This document shows, piece by piece, positions 1 to 11,345 of a stretch of 64,000 nucleotides of DNA; position 1 is the stretch's first letter, and the number at the start of each line of letters is the position of its first letter. The DNA is taken from assembly GCA_026826555.1 (NCBI GenBank), contig JAKSZT010054568.1, positions 13,221,847-13,285,846 of the forward strand, written 5' to 3'. The position numbers and the translations under genes are program-made. A model generated the notes under the pieces. That model was not told the DNA's origin and ran no database searches. It saw only the letters and a list, made by a program, of their open reading frames with translations. The DNA comes from Tolypeutes matacus (Eukaryota; Chordata; Mammalia; Cingulata; Chlamyphoridae).

Positions 1-751
1 GGCCAGGCCCCCCAGGACAGCTCTACCCCCACAGAAGGCGTCCACGCGGCCAGGCCCGCCACGACAGCCCCTTTAAGATAAAGAACCCAAAAGCAGAAAC
101 GCTGATGACCTGCGTCCATCTAACAGCAGGAGGCCTCAACACTGGGTCATGCCGCCATGATGCCTCCGACCTCCAGCTTGTAGATTCGACCTTGCCAATG
201 AGCTTCAAACCTGAGGGGCTTTTGAGAAGCCCCTTTCCCAATGGCAAGCGGGTCAGGAAGTGGTTTTCAGTGCCCGCCCCCAGCCCACATGCGCACGAGC
301 ATCAAGCTTTACAGGCCGGTGGAGCCTCATCCCCGCCCAGCTCCGTCCAGCTGCCTCCAGCTCAGGGCTTTCCAGAAGCTCGGACCTGCCCGCCGCCTCC
401 TAGCCAGGCTCCAGGTGCACGCCGTGGAGGGGCTGTCTCCTGCCTGTCCAGTCGGCACGTGGCAAACGGCAAGCGTCTCCTCTCAAGTAGAAAGGGGAGA
501 AGACTGTATAAACCAGAACTCACCTCCGCGAGGTGAGCATTATTTGGTTGAAAAGCTTGTTTGAACTATAGTCATCTGCAGGCCCCAAGTGGCCCAGGCA
601 AGCCTGGGGCGACCAGGGCTCTCCCTGAAATAATGCTGCGGAAATATTTAAAGAAAACAGAACAAACCACCTTGGTGACTTTTAAGTTCCCAGGCTTCAC
701 TTCCTTCGTTCCCGCTGAAGCAGGCGGCTCAAGGAAGTGCATTTGCTTTAC

Positions 752-928
752 CTGAATTTAAAGGGCCAGAGAAGGCAGCCAAGACCCAGGCGCCGCCCAC
801 AGGCACCTTGGTCTTAGTACTGTCACTGTGTCCAGTTTCCTGTGACAGAGGATCAGGCGACGACAGGAGCGACTGCTTTGAAGAAGAAAATATCGTAATT
901 ACCTCGCATAACAACAGGTAAGTAAAGT
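752..928 (-). other. Candidate internal exon, minus strand
   Basis: On the minus strand a pyrimidine-rich acceptor (ttttgttttgttctttacag) precedes a 177-base block that is open in one frame throughout. It ends in a CAG|GTAAAG donor. The block would encode about 58 residues, beginning near FTYLLLCEV and ending near AAFSGPLNSG; I recognise no family in it. If the donor is not used, the frame meets a stop at about base 729. The opposite strand has a competing candidate at 849-917 with its own GTAAGT donor, so the call rests on splice signals alone. Confidence 0.22.
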
Positions 929-1541
929 CTGTAAAGAACAAAACAAAAGGCTTAAACTTCCAGTCCAACAGCTCTAGGACACCAGCTTTTCATTACCCCA
1001 TGCCAAATTACTTTGGAATCTACTGATTTTAATCTCCAAATCTGGCAAGAAATAGCTGCTTCACCTGACTGGATTTCATTCCCCACTTGAAACAGGATTT
1101 CACAGCTCCTAGTTCAAAAGATTCCAAAAAACTGAGCCAAACCTCACAGAAACCCTTTGGTAAGGCTGGGAAAGGTGCGCTGTGAACGCTTGTAGTGTGG
1201 CGTCTACTAGCCTGACCTCTGGAATAATACTGATTTTCTGAGGTTATAAGATCCCAGGGTAACGTCGTCTTTCCAGAGAATCTTCCCCACATTAGAAACT
1301 ACTTGAGCACTGAGTGAGCGCAAAATAGGTAAAATGTCAAGGAGCATAAAAATCCAAAGGCTGATCTGGGCAACAATGATGATAAACGGCATGTTCGCCT
1401 TTACTGCATCAGTTATTAAAACTATCTTAATAACGATCTTAGGCCAGGCCCCTTACTCGTCACTCGTCCTGCGCATCACCACACAGGCAGGCAAAGGCGA
1501 CTCTACGTCCTGCCAGTTCTCGCAGCCGGCACGCACCTCAC

Positions 1542-1620
1542 CTGGGAAGCCACGGCTCCCCACCTCCGTATCGGGGCATTCCTCGGAAGCGGTGATGGCG
1601 GGAGAGGCAGCACCTACACG
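1542..1620 (-). other. Candidate internal exon, minus strand
   Basis: A 79-base block lies between an acceptor (ggttgctcatcag) and a strong CAG|GTGAGG donor on the minus strand. It is open in one frame (RVGAASPAITASEECPDTEV and a few more residues) and leaves one base over. The downstream candidate at 752-928 would accept that phase. The peptide is not recognised. No conservation evidence is available here. Confidence 0.2.
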
Positions 1621-2250
1621 CTGATGAGCAACCGCACAAGTCGACACCGACAGCACCGAGCCATCGCAACAACCAGCTCCCTAACAGCCGCCTTTCTTCT
1701 CTCTGCTTCTACTTACTCCCTCCTTCTACTTAAGAACCGCGTGGCCGCCAGAGCCCGACAGTCACTTCTTCTCGGGCTTTTCAAGGCCTCCGCCACAGCC
1801 CTGGGGGCGCAGGGTCTGCCTCGTTCTTGACAAGGGAGCCCCCCGTCCAGGGCAGGCGCTTGCCGGACGCGAGCTCTGATTACCACGGGGCTGAGCACAC
1901 ACCTGTCCGTGCAGCTTGTCTGCTCTCCCTGGGCGGGGGACCAGGGCTCGCTTGTCCCCAGGCGTCCAGCCCACTGCGCACTGCCTGGCACATCACAGGA
2001 GCCCAGGAAGTGTCTGCACTCCTACACAGCCAGGTTTTCTCTAATCGTCATCATCTGCCAGGAGTCTAATCTTATACATCCGTTTATTAAGCTAGGTGCT
2101 TCTGGAATGACTTAAATGAAATTAAATCCACGTGGTGATTCTTCAAAAACTGAAAAAAGCTTTGTTGCTCTGGAACACTTTTCCCCTGATGCCATAGAAA
2201 TAGAGAAGGCTCAGCCAAGCTGCCTTTTCCTACTCTTATAACTCTGTGAG

Positions 2251-2645
2251 GAGGGTAGTGGATGTGGCTGAGTCGACTGGGCTTCCGTCTACCATATGGA
2301 GGGTCCCAGGTTTGCTCCCCAGGGCCTCCTGGTGAAAGAGAGCTGGCCTGCGCGGCACGGAGAGCTGGCCCACGCGGTGCGGAGAGCTGGCACAACAAGG
2401 TGACGCAACAAAAAGAGACACAGAGGAGAGACACAACAAACCAGGGAGCTGAGGTGGCTCAAGCGATGGGCGCCTCTCTCTCCCACGTCGGAAGGTCCCG
2501 GGATCGGTTCCTGATGCCTCCTAAAGAGAAGACGAGAAGAGAAGACGAGCAGGCACAGAAGAGCACACAGCAAATGGACACTCAGCGCAGACAGCGAGCA
2601 CAAGCAGTGGAGGGGAGCAGAATAAATAAATCTTAAAAAAAAAAA
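2251..2645 (+). mobile_element. Dimeric tRNA-derived SINE (DAS-type)
   Basis: Two tRNA-like units are joined head to tail: one from about 2251 (A-box-like GTGGCTGAGTCGACTGG, degraded B box) and one from about 2441 (GTGGCTCAAGCGATGGG, B box GGATCGGTTCC). They are followed by a region rich in 'gacacag' and 'gcacacagcaaatgg' and by an A-rich tail ending in a run of As. The first unit carries two direct copies of a roughly 20-base 'gagctggccc.cgcgg' motif. The element ends directly at the start of the following L1 5' UTR. Confidence 0.88.
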
Positions 2646-3119
2646 GATGGAGCTCCTAGAGTCAGCTCCTGCTACGGGGCAGTTGGTCATCACCCAGAGC
2701 TACCTAGAGCACTTGTTTGGGGGGCTCCAGGAGACCAGCAGTGCATCCTGCAACATCCTTGAAAGAATGGAAGGAGGAGATGCCCATCTGCAGAGAAGAT
2801 TCCTGAGTGGAGCCCTCCACACCCCGGAGGCTGGTGCCCACCCTCCACTGGAGGTACAAGCCGCCTCGGGAGCTGTTCTGCGGCTGGAATTGGAAGCTCC
2901 CCATTTCCCAAAATGGGGGAGGAAGAGACGGTTGGACACCGATTTCAGCTACTGATTAGCTGAAGTCTAACCCTAAGAACAGCTGAAGTTTGAACCTGTC
3001 CAGGTTGGGAAGAGTCTGGTAGCCGCCATCTTAACCCTGCCCCCAGCATGAGGGGAAGCGGGGCTGACTGAAAATCAGTGGCAGCAGGCACCGGCTTCCT
3101 TCCACCCAGATCGCATGGC

Positions 3120-3880
3120 AGCTCTAGCCTAACCCCAGCCCCACCTCTGGCAGGGAGGAAGCGGAGGGGGGCTGGCCAGCCTCTCTGGGAACCTGCAGCT
3201 GCCTTCAGCCAGCACAGTCTGTATAGTCGGACACCTGGGGCTGCATCTCCACACCCCAACAGGATAGCAGAGGTGCTGGGTTTCCTCACCTCTCCGGGCA
3301 ACTGCAGGCATTTCAGCCCACACGAACTGGTTTGCTGAGTGCCTTTGAGTCCATCTCCATCTCTGTGCCCCCACAGGATAGGAGGGGGCTGGGGCTTCCT
3401 CAGCCTCTCTGGGCACAGGCGGGCACTTTCAGCCTACAGGGACTGGACTGTTGGGTTTCGGTGGTTCCATTTTCATCCCTAGCGGGCAGAAGGGACAGCA
3501 CTACCTCAGCTTCCCAGGGCAACTGCGGCGTATTCAGTCCACACAGATTAGACTGCTGGGCACTCCAGAGGGTCCATTCCCCCCTGGCTGGGAGGGGGCC
3601 TGGTGCTCTGTCCGTTTACCTGAGCAACCACGGTCATTTTGGACCCGCACGGCACAGACTGCTGCCCACACCTGCAGCTCCATCCCTGCCCAAGGTAGGG
3701 GAGGAAGGGGTGTGACGCTTCATCAGTCTCTCTGGGCAGCTACAGACAGTCTTGTCCTGCCCAGTTTGGATAATTACACACGGCTGCGGCTCTGTCCCCA
3801 CCCCCGGCAGAGGAGAAAAGGGGGAGAAGCTTCATCAGTCCCTGGGGTAACAGGGGCAGCTTGAGCCTCCACAGCTCACA
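3120..3880 (+). repeat. L1 5' UTR tandem monomers, about 110 bp x 7
   Basis: A motif of the form 'cctctctgggcaactgcagg' recurs at about 3180, 3289, 3404, 3510, 3619, 3727 and 3838, a spacing of 106-115 bases. Each is followed by 'ttcagcccacacagactgctggg'-like text. The copies are diverged but aligned. In mouse L1 such 5' monomers act as internal promoter units; the same role here is an inference. Confidence 0.82.
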
Positions 3881-3992
3881 GCAGCAGCTACATCCTCGGC
3901 TCCTACTACACAACCAGCAGGGGGGAAAAGACAAGAAAGCCCTAAACTAAAGGGAGAAACCAAACCCAGAATAAATACATCTAGCAAGCCAG

Positions 3993-5046
3993 ATGCCAAG
4001 ACACCAACAAAAAACTACAATCCATACCAAGAAAAAGGAAGATACGGCCCAGTAAAAGGAACAATATAAGCCTCTAGATGACATAAAGGAGTTGAGACAA
4101 CTAATCATAGATGTTCAAACAAATCTCCTTAATAAATTCAATAAGATGGCTAAAGAGAGATTAAGGACATCAAGACGACACTGGTAAACACAAGGAAGAA
4201 TTAGAAAGCATACATAGAAAAAAACAGCAGATCTTATGGGAATAAAAGGCACAATAAATGAAATTAAAAAGACACTGGAGGCATATAACAGCAGATTTGA
4301 AGAGGCTGAAGAAGTGATCTGTGAGCTTGAAGACACGGCCTCCAAAAGTGAACATACAAAAAAAAAAAACAGATGAAGAAAAGAATGGTAAAAATTGAAC
4401 AGGGTCTCAGGGAACTAAATGACAGCAAGAGATATGCTAACATATGTGTCATGGATGTCCCAGAAGGAGAAGAGAAGGGAAAGGGACAGAAGGAATATTT
4501 GGAGAAATAATGGTAGAAAAACTCCCAACCTTGTTGAAGGACATAGATATCCATGTCCAAGAAGCACGACATACTCCCATCTGAACAAATCCGAACAGAC
4601 CAACTCCAAGACACCCACTAATTAGAATGTGAAATGCCAAAGAAAAAGAGAGAATTCTGAGAGCAGCAAGAAAAAAGCAATGCATAACATATAAGGGATA
4701 CCCAATAAGATTAAGTGCCGTTTTCTCATCAGAAACCATGGAGGCAAGAAAACAATGGTATCATATATTTAAGATTCTGCAAGAGAAAAACTTCCAGCCA
4801 AGAATCTTATATCCGGCAAGATTGTCTTTCAAAAATGAGGGCGAGTTTAGAATATTCACAGATAAACAGAAACTGAGAGAGTTTATATCAAAGAGACCAG
4901 CTTTGCAGGAAATAGTAAAGAGAGTGTTGCAGCCCGAAAAGACAAAACAGGAGAGAGGCTTGGAAGGGAGCCTAGAAATGAGAATTCTATCAATAACAGT
5001 AACTGAAAGTGTCAAAAGAGTGGTGGAAAGAAAATATGACAGATAA
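3993..5046 (+). pseudogene. L1 ORF1 (RNA-binding chaperone), broken
   Basis: The start ATG at 3993 opens MPRHQQKTTIHTKKKEDTAQ and hits a TAA at 4053, so the copy is dead. The amino half continues in shifted frames with the coiled-coil-like, Lys/Glu-rich composition expected of ORF1p. The carboxyl end is still open from 4738 to 5046 and carries the family's conserved C-terminal text (EARKQWYHIFKILQEKNFQP, then RILYPARLSFKNEGEFRIF). ORF1p normally forms trimers that coat L1 RNA. Frameshifts and stops show long decay, and the junction to the ORF2 remnant follows at about 5047-5143. Confidence 0.8.
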
Positions 5047-5829
5047 AACCCAAAGGTCAAAACGTAAGAGCAGTAAGTGTTATTACTGCTTTTACAGTAA
5101 TAACATTGAATGTTAATGGATTAAACTGCCCTACTCCTCTACTAGGGTTAAACCCAGGAGAACTAAAAACTGTGACACGAACAGACATCTGCACACCGAT
5201 GTTCACAGGGGTGTTATTCACAGTTTCCAAAAGATGGAAACAACCCAGGTGTCTATCAGCCGATGAATGGATAAACAGTATCTGATATATACATATCATA
5301 GACTACTATGCTGCAGTAAGAAGAAATGAAATTGGGACACGTGATAAAATGGATGAATCTTGAAGACATTATGCTAAGTGAAGTAAGCCAGACCCAAAAG
5401 GACAAATATTTCACAGTTTTATTAAAATAAACTAAATACAAAGAAAAATGTATCAAGTTAAATCCTAGAGCATAGGTTATTAGGAGATAAGAGAAGGGTT
5501 AGGAAGAACTGCTGATGCTTAATGTAAGTAGAAGTTTTAATTAGCTTGACTGTAAGAGTGTGGAAATGGTAGATTGATGGTAACACATTATAGTGAGTAG
5601 CAGCTGGTTTATAAATGGACTGTGGCTGAAAAGGGTGGTCTAGGGATGTGAACTGAACAATCGAGGGACTGAACAGCACAGTAAACCGAGATGTGGGTGG
5701 CTGAGGGTCCAGACGCAGAGTGTCCTCTGTGAGCTAGAGCAGGTGCACGTCACTATGGCAGGGCGGTGGGAACATGGAGAAGCGTGGGAAAAACACAGCT
5801 GGAGTGACCTATGGACTGTGCTTAACAGT

Positions 5830-6349
5830 AATACTGTGATATTCTTGCATCAGTGACAGAGATGTGCTGTGTTGATGATGGAGGGGGGTATGGAAAATGT
5901 GTGCCAGTGTTCGCTGTGGACCATGGTTGCTGGTGGTGGGCTGATGATACTGTCTCATAATCTGTAACAAATGTTCCACCACGGCGTGCTGTGCTGGTCA
6001 AGGGGTGTTGTGTGGGAATTCTACACACGTGTACGGTTGTTTCCTAAGTTCACAACCTCTGTAATAAAAACACATTTTAAAAAATAGTAGGTGGTTTGGG
6101 GGAAAATACACCAAATGTAAGATAAGGACTAGAGTCAATAGTAATGTTTTGACGATGCTCTCGCATAGTCTGCAAGAAATGTTTCACAACAATGCAGGGT
6201 GTTGGTGAAGGGGAGATGTCTGGGACCCCTGTATGATGTTACACATGATTACTTTGTAAGTTCACAACTTTTACTGTACACTTATTGTTTAGGTATGTTC
6301 ATGCATGAATGATATACCTCAATAAAAAATATATGTTAAAAAAAAAAAG
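5830..6349 (+). repeat. L1 3' UTR with internal duplicated block
   Basis: Two related blocks of about 250 bases lie in tandem (about 5830-6060 and 6090-6340). Each contains 'tctgtaacaaatgtt.cacca', a 'gggagatgtctggga'-like stretch, 'aagttcacaacct' and a closing A-rich end. The second block is matched again near 57,000-57,225. The duplication suggests one 3' end inserted beside another, or an unequal exchange within the L1 tail. Confidence 0.6.
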
Positions 6350-6984
6350 AGTAAGCCACGAAGACAAGAAGGCGGTGGGCTGAAATTAAAGTGCTGAAAA
6401 AAAATCAATTGCCAACCAAAGAAGTTAAGACATTCGCAATAAAGAAAAGCTGAGGGAGTTCGCCACCACTGGACCTGCCCTACACGCCATGCTAAAGTGA
6501 GTTCCTCAGACTGAAGGAGAGGACGCTGGGCAGGGGGTCAAATAAAGACCTGCGGAAGAGGTGACCATTTGGTAATTATAAATGCCAGTGTTTTTGTAAT
6601 GTATTGTTTAGTACGTAACTCCACTTCTTACTTCCTACAGATGCTAAAATGTAAATGAATAAAAAGTAATGATAAATCTATGGTTCTGGGCATACAATAT
6701 ATAAAGATATAATTTGTAACAAGTATAAAAGAGGTTGGGAATGAAAGGGTATAGGAATGGTGTATGCATGTGCTATTGAAGTCAAGTTGGTACCAAATCA
6801 AATATGATGATTATATATTTAGGATGTTGGGTTTTAACCCCATGGTAACCACAAGGGAAATAAATAGAAAAATATATCAAGATAGAAATGAGAAGGGACG
6901 CAGTATGGTACAACACAAAAAAAATCAAATAGGAAAGTGACATTAACGGAAGAACTGAGGGACCAAAAAAGGTATAAATATAAA

Positions 6985-9310
6985 ATATATACCATGCAAG
7001 TAGTAACCAAAAGAGAGCTGGGGTAGCTATACTAATATCAGATAAAATAGACTTTAACTCAAAAACTGTTATAAGGAACAAAGACGGTCATTATACACTG
7101 ATAAAGGGGTCAAGTCAAAGAAGATGTAACAATTGTAAATACATCAGTACCTAACAGCAGAGACAGACCTGAAGAGAGAAGCTGATGGTTCCACATCAAC
7201 AGCGAGAGACTTTAATGCACTGCTTTCAGTAATGGACAGAACATGTAGTCAGAGGAAGCGCAAGACTTGAACGATCCTTTAAACCAACTAGGCCTAACAG
7301 GTACGTACAGGCCCTGCACCCGGCAGCAGAGACGCTCCCTCCACACGTGCCCAGGAGAGACCACATCTCAGGTCTCAAAGCAAGTCTCAGTAAATTCAAG
7401 TATACTGAACTCACACAGTGCATCTCCAACAACGGAATGAAGCTAGGAATCAGTAACGGGGAGAAATGGAAAATTCACAAATATGTGGAAAAGATTAAAC
7501 AACGTACTTCTAAACAGCCAACAGGTTAAAGAGGAAATCACAAGGGAATTTAGGAAATATCTTGAGGTTAACAAAATGAAAATACAACACACCAAAATGT
7601 ATGGGATCCAGCAAAGGCAGTGTTCTGAGGGAAAATTGTAGCTCTAAATGCTTATATTAAAAAAGAAGAAAGATTTCAAATCAGAGCCCTAACTTTAAAA
7701 CTGGAGGAACTAGAAAAAGAAGGGCAAACTAAACCCAAAGCAAGCAGAAGGAAAAAAAATAAGAAAGATTAGAAAAATAAAGTAACTGAACTGACAAAAA
7801 TAAAAATAAAAAATAAAAAAAAGATTAGAATGGAAATAAAGGGCATAGAGTACAAAAAAACAATAAAGACAATCAAAAAACCAGAAGTTGGTTCTTTGAA
7901 ATGATCAATAAAATTGACAAAGCTTCACCTAAACTGACAAAGATAAAGAAAGACACAATTAAGTAAAATCAGAAATGAAAAAAAAAAAAAAGAAAAAAAA
8001 AGAATAAAAATAAAAATAAATAAATAAATAAATGAAAAGCGGGCTTTCCTACTGACCCTGCTGAAATAAAAAGGACATCAGAGGCCACTGCGAACACACG
8101 GAACAACCAACTGGATAACCTGGATGAACAGGAAAAATTCCTAGAAACACAAAAGCTACCTACACTGACTCAAGAAGAAACAGAAGACATCAGCAAACCA
8201 GTATACTAAAGAACTGGGATCAGTGATCAAAAACCTCCCAACAAAGAAAAGTCCAGGACCAAATGGCTTCACAGGGGACTTTAACCAAACATTCCAAGAG
8301 GAATTGACACCAATCCTGCTCAAGTTCTTCCAGAAAATTGAGACGAGGGAACGCTATGTAATTCATTCTATGAGGCAACAAACATCACTTATACCAAAGC
8401 CAGGTAAAAACACAAAAAGAAAAAAAATTACAGACCAGTATCTCTTATGACTATCGATGCAAAAATCCTCAACAAAATGCTAGCAAACATTACACACCCT
8501 GATCGAGTGGGACTTATCCCTGGTATGCAAGTTTCAACACAAGAAAATCAATTAATGTAACACACCACATTAACAGAACGAAACGAAAAACCACAGGATC
8601 ATCCCAACTGATACAGAAAACACATTTGACAAAATCCTCCTTGATAAAAAACATGTAGGAATAGAAGGAAACATCCTCCACATGACAGAGCATGTATGAA
8701 AATCCCACAGCTAGCATCCTACTCAATGGTGAAAGGCTGAAAACTTTCCCTCTAGCCGGGACCAAGACAAGGGTGCCCACTGTCACCAGTTATTCAACAT
8801 TGCACGGTAAGTTCCTTCCAGAGTAGGCAAGAAAAAAAAAGTGAAAAGCATCCAAACTGAAAAGGAATAAGTAAAACCTTCCCGATTTGCAGAAGACATG
8901 TTCCTATATACAAAAAAATCCTGAGCAGTCCACAAAAAAGCTCCTAGAAGTAATAATCAAGTTCAGCAAAGTGGTGGGGCACAACACCCAAAAATCAGTA
9001 GTGTTTCTGTACAGCAGTAATGAACAACCAGAAGAAAAATCAAGAAAAAAGTTCCATTTACAGAATCAAATATCTGGGGAAGAATCTAAGCAAGAACATA
9101 AAGGACTTGTGTGCAGAAAACTACAAAATATTGCTAAAAAGAAGTCAAAGAAGACCAAAATACGAAAGGACATCCTGTATTCATGGATTGGAAGACTAAA
9201 TATTGGTAAGATGTCAATTCTACCCAAAGTGATTTACAGATTCAATGCAATCCCTTCAAAATTCCAACAGACTTCTTTGCAGAATTGGAAAAGCCAAGGA
9301 CAAAATAATA
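6985..9310 (+). pseudogene. L1 ORF2 remnant (endonuclease and reverse transcriptase), broken
   Basis: The endonuclease domain is seen at about 7000 as SNQKRAGVAILISDKIDF in one frame. The reverse transcriptase begins near 8223 with KNLPTKKSPGPNGFTGDF, and the later text SWIGRLNIGKMSILPKVIYR (about 9179-9238) is typical of the ORF2 middle. The catalytic FADD box reads RFAEDMF near 8884, so the first aspartate has become glutamate. Many stops and frameshifts, plus an A-rich expansion at about 7979-8035, confirm a dead copy. The N-terminal roughly 80 codons are missing. Confidence 0.8.
7975..8036 (+). repeat. A-rich low-complexity tract
   Basis: Runs of A with scattered G, passing into (AAAT)n, interrupt the L1 ORF2. 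Probably a slippage expansion of an A-rich ORF2 segment. Confidence 0.7.
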
Positions 9311-9490
9311 CGAGATATTATTTAGTCATAAGAAGAAATGAAGTTCTGATGCATGTGACAATACAGATGACCTGAGTCAGACAAAAAGGACAAATACCGT
9401 ATGATCTCAGCGGCAGGAAACACTCGGAATAAGCACCTCACGGAGGCGGAGAACCGCAGTTACCAGCGGGGAGGGGATGGGGGGCGGCGA

Positions 9491-10229
9491 GCTGAGGCCC
9501 CCTGAGGGGCGGCAGGGGCGGCTGTCTGCCCATGGCAGAGCTGGACACACGGACGTCTGCCCAGGAAGGCGGGTGTGGGAGGCCTGGGCCACGCTGTGTC
9601 CAGCTGCCACTTGCAGAGCACAGTGATTTCAAAACTTCAACCCACTGAAACCTGCGTTTAAAGAGATCATTTAAGGAAAGCATTGGTTTTAATAGCAAAA
9701 GAAATCAATAAACAACAAACCATACATCAATGTCCTTAATGTGAAACAGAACTCGTAGCTCTTCTGACATGTGGTAACTGCTTAATATTATAAGTAAATA
9801 TCAACAGGTATTTTTGAAATTGACAAGTTGTCTCTGACATCATGTAAGAAAAAGTTAAAAGATACAATTAAAAATCTTAAAAGCAAAACAAAAATCAGAG
9901 AACACCAAAAATGTATGCAATTCCACCACCTAGAATTCTGCCAGAAATCCGTTCAAAGGTTTCTCTTTGGTCTAATGCCAGGGGAGAGAGAAAAAAAACA
10001 TTTCTCAAAGAGATTCTTGTAATTTATATAAATGAATGAGGCATTTAAATATCTAGTATACATGTAAGAAAATGTTTTAAAAATACAGACAACCTTGCTA
10101 ATCATACATTATTATTATTGAACGACGAAGGCATTTGTTTCACCCGTGAGCTTTCAGCATCTATGCACAAAATAAATGTCCACAGCACTTTTAAAACAAA
10201 GAAAAAAGCGAGTATGCCGCGGACTGAAG
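9491..10229. other. No gene seen; GC-rich then AT-rich unique sequence
   Basis: Bases 9491-9610 are GC-rich and bases 9690-10170 are AT-rich with short open frames only. I recognise no repeat or domain. The AT-rich part ends sharply at the CpG-rich block. Confidence 0.4.
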
Positions 10230-11345
10230 CAAGGGGCTGCAGGAGTCTGTTTACGTCTGGGCCTGTTTGCAGCAAAACCCGGAGGGGGCCGCGCCCGCGG
10301 GCTCCCGGGTGGGGACAGGGCCGGGGGCGGAGCAGGCGGGAGCCCTGCGGGAAACAGCTGAAGTGGGCGGGAGTCCCCGCAGCCTGCCCTTCCTCCCCGA
10401 GGCCGCCCTCTGAGAAGCGAAGCCGCCGGCCCGCACGGGGCGCCGAGGAGGGCTACAGGGCGGCGCGGGCGACACCCCCGAGGGCGGCCCTGCGCTGCTG
10501 GGCCTGGGGGGGCCTCCGGGTCGTCGCATTCGGCACTGGGCAGAGGGCCCCACGCGGCCCAGGGCGACAGGGTCAGGCTCGCTTACGGCTCCCCACACAG
10601 GGCTCTTCTGCCCCTTTCACTTGAACCCGCGACCAGCATGTGCTCCGTAAACGTGTGTCCCGGAGACTGGAAGCCCTGGTCCGTCCACGCGCCAGCGGAC
10701 CCCGAATCTCCGCTGAGCCTCGGCACCTGCTCTCCAGTTCCCCAGACCCAGCGGGACAGCGCCCAGCCCAAGGAACAGGGGGCTGTGCCCCAGGGGACCC
10801 GGGCCCCTCCCCGTAGAGGCAGAGTGGGCGCCAGCCCCCCAGAGCCCTCAGGACCGGGGCAGGACAGCGGGCTGAAGGGGACGCGCCGTGCTATCGCAGA
10901 CTAAGTCTGCCGGGGGTGAGCCGGCTCGAGTCCGCAGCGGCTCGCCGCGTCCGATGCAGATCTGCACGCCCGGGAGGGCCCGAGGGCGGCGTGAGCCAGC
11001 AGCGCGGCCGGGCCCCGTGGGAGCCCACGCTGGGCGCACGGCGGCTCCTGCGTCCCGGCCGGCAAAGCGGGTACGGATGGACGAGGCCCAGGAAGAAGCT
11101 CAGCAGGGTGAAGTCGGCGAGGCAGAGCTGAGCCACCCAGCCCTGAGCTTTGGTCCGGCAGGTCCAGCAGCCCCGACCGTCCCTCCGGCGGCCCCGGCGA
11201 GCAGACCGCGTGGAGAGCGCTGGCCACGCACCAGGCTTCCCGGGAGGCCGCTCCCCGGGGAGCACCACGAGGCACCGGGCAGAGAGCTGCCGCGGGCACC
11301 GGGAACGCGGAGACGCCTCCACCTGGGCGTGGCAGCGGCATGAAC
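10230..11345. promoter_or_regulatory. CpG-rich stretch (CpG-island-like)
   Basis: By eye this is strongly GC-rich with many CpG dinucleotides, in contrast to the AT-rich sequence just before it. Open frames occur on both strands at once, as expected from base composition. No TATA box, exon or known peptide was identified. It may be a promoter region, an exon-poor CpG island, or simply part of a GC-rich isochore. Confidence 0.4.

Larger units (their letters stand above)
1..2250. other. Mostly unique sequence, no confirmed gene
   Basis: No recognisable protein domain or RNA gene is visible. A short stretch near 1970-2025 reads like the end of an ancient L2-type repeat ('actgcctggcacatcacaggagcccaggaa'-like wording). 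Two minus-strand exon candidates (752-928 and 1542-1620) are listed separately. A minus-strand open frame at about 1207-1440 encodes a hydrophobic run (around MPFIIIVAQISLWIFMLL), but its splice donor is weak and its phase does not link the two candidates, so it is not called. Confidence 0.4.
2646..6349 (+). mobile_element. L1 with full 5' UTR but ORF2 almost entirely deleted
   Basis: The element reads 5' UTR (2646-3992), ORF1 (3993-5046), the first dozen or so codons of ORF2 (ending near ITLNVNGLNCP at about 5142), then a direct jump to the 3' end of ORF2 (the 'ctactagggttaaacccaggagaac' stretch) and a long 3' UTR. The 3' end has AATAAA and a poly-A tail at 6336-6349. Roughly 3 kb of ORF2, including endonuclease and reverse transcriptase, is absent. 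The structure is a 'half-L1' (HAL1-like) that could move only with help from other L1s. Confidence 0.85.
6360..9490 (+). mobile_element. L1 copy, 5' truncated and internally deleted
   Basis: The element begins inside the 3' part of ORF1 ('aagctgagggagttcgccaccactggacctgccc'), crosses the inter-ORF region, jumps at about 6980 into the endonuclease part of ORF2, runs through the reverse transcriptase, and jumps again at about 9310 to the end of ORF2 and the 3' UTR ('aataagcacctcacggag...ggttaccagcggg'-like), fading out near 9490. It abuts the tail of the preceding L1. Both large deletions are inside the element. Confidence 0.82.

Noticed and set aside
849..917. Plus-strand exon candidate with GTAAGT donor and peptide GSGDDRSDCFEEENIV
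   Set aside because: It overlaps the minus-strand candidate at 752-928, whose acceptor tract is better. At most one is real, and neither has outside support.
3120..3880. Regular repeats considered as a CRISPR-like or satellite array
   Set aside because: The units are contiguous with no spacers, diverged, and sit exactly in an L1 5' UTR of a mammalian genome.
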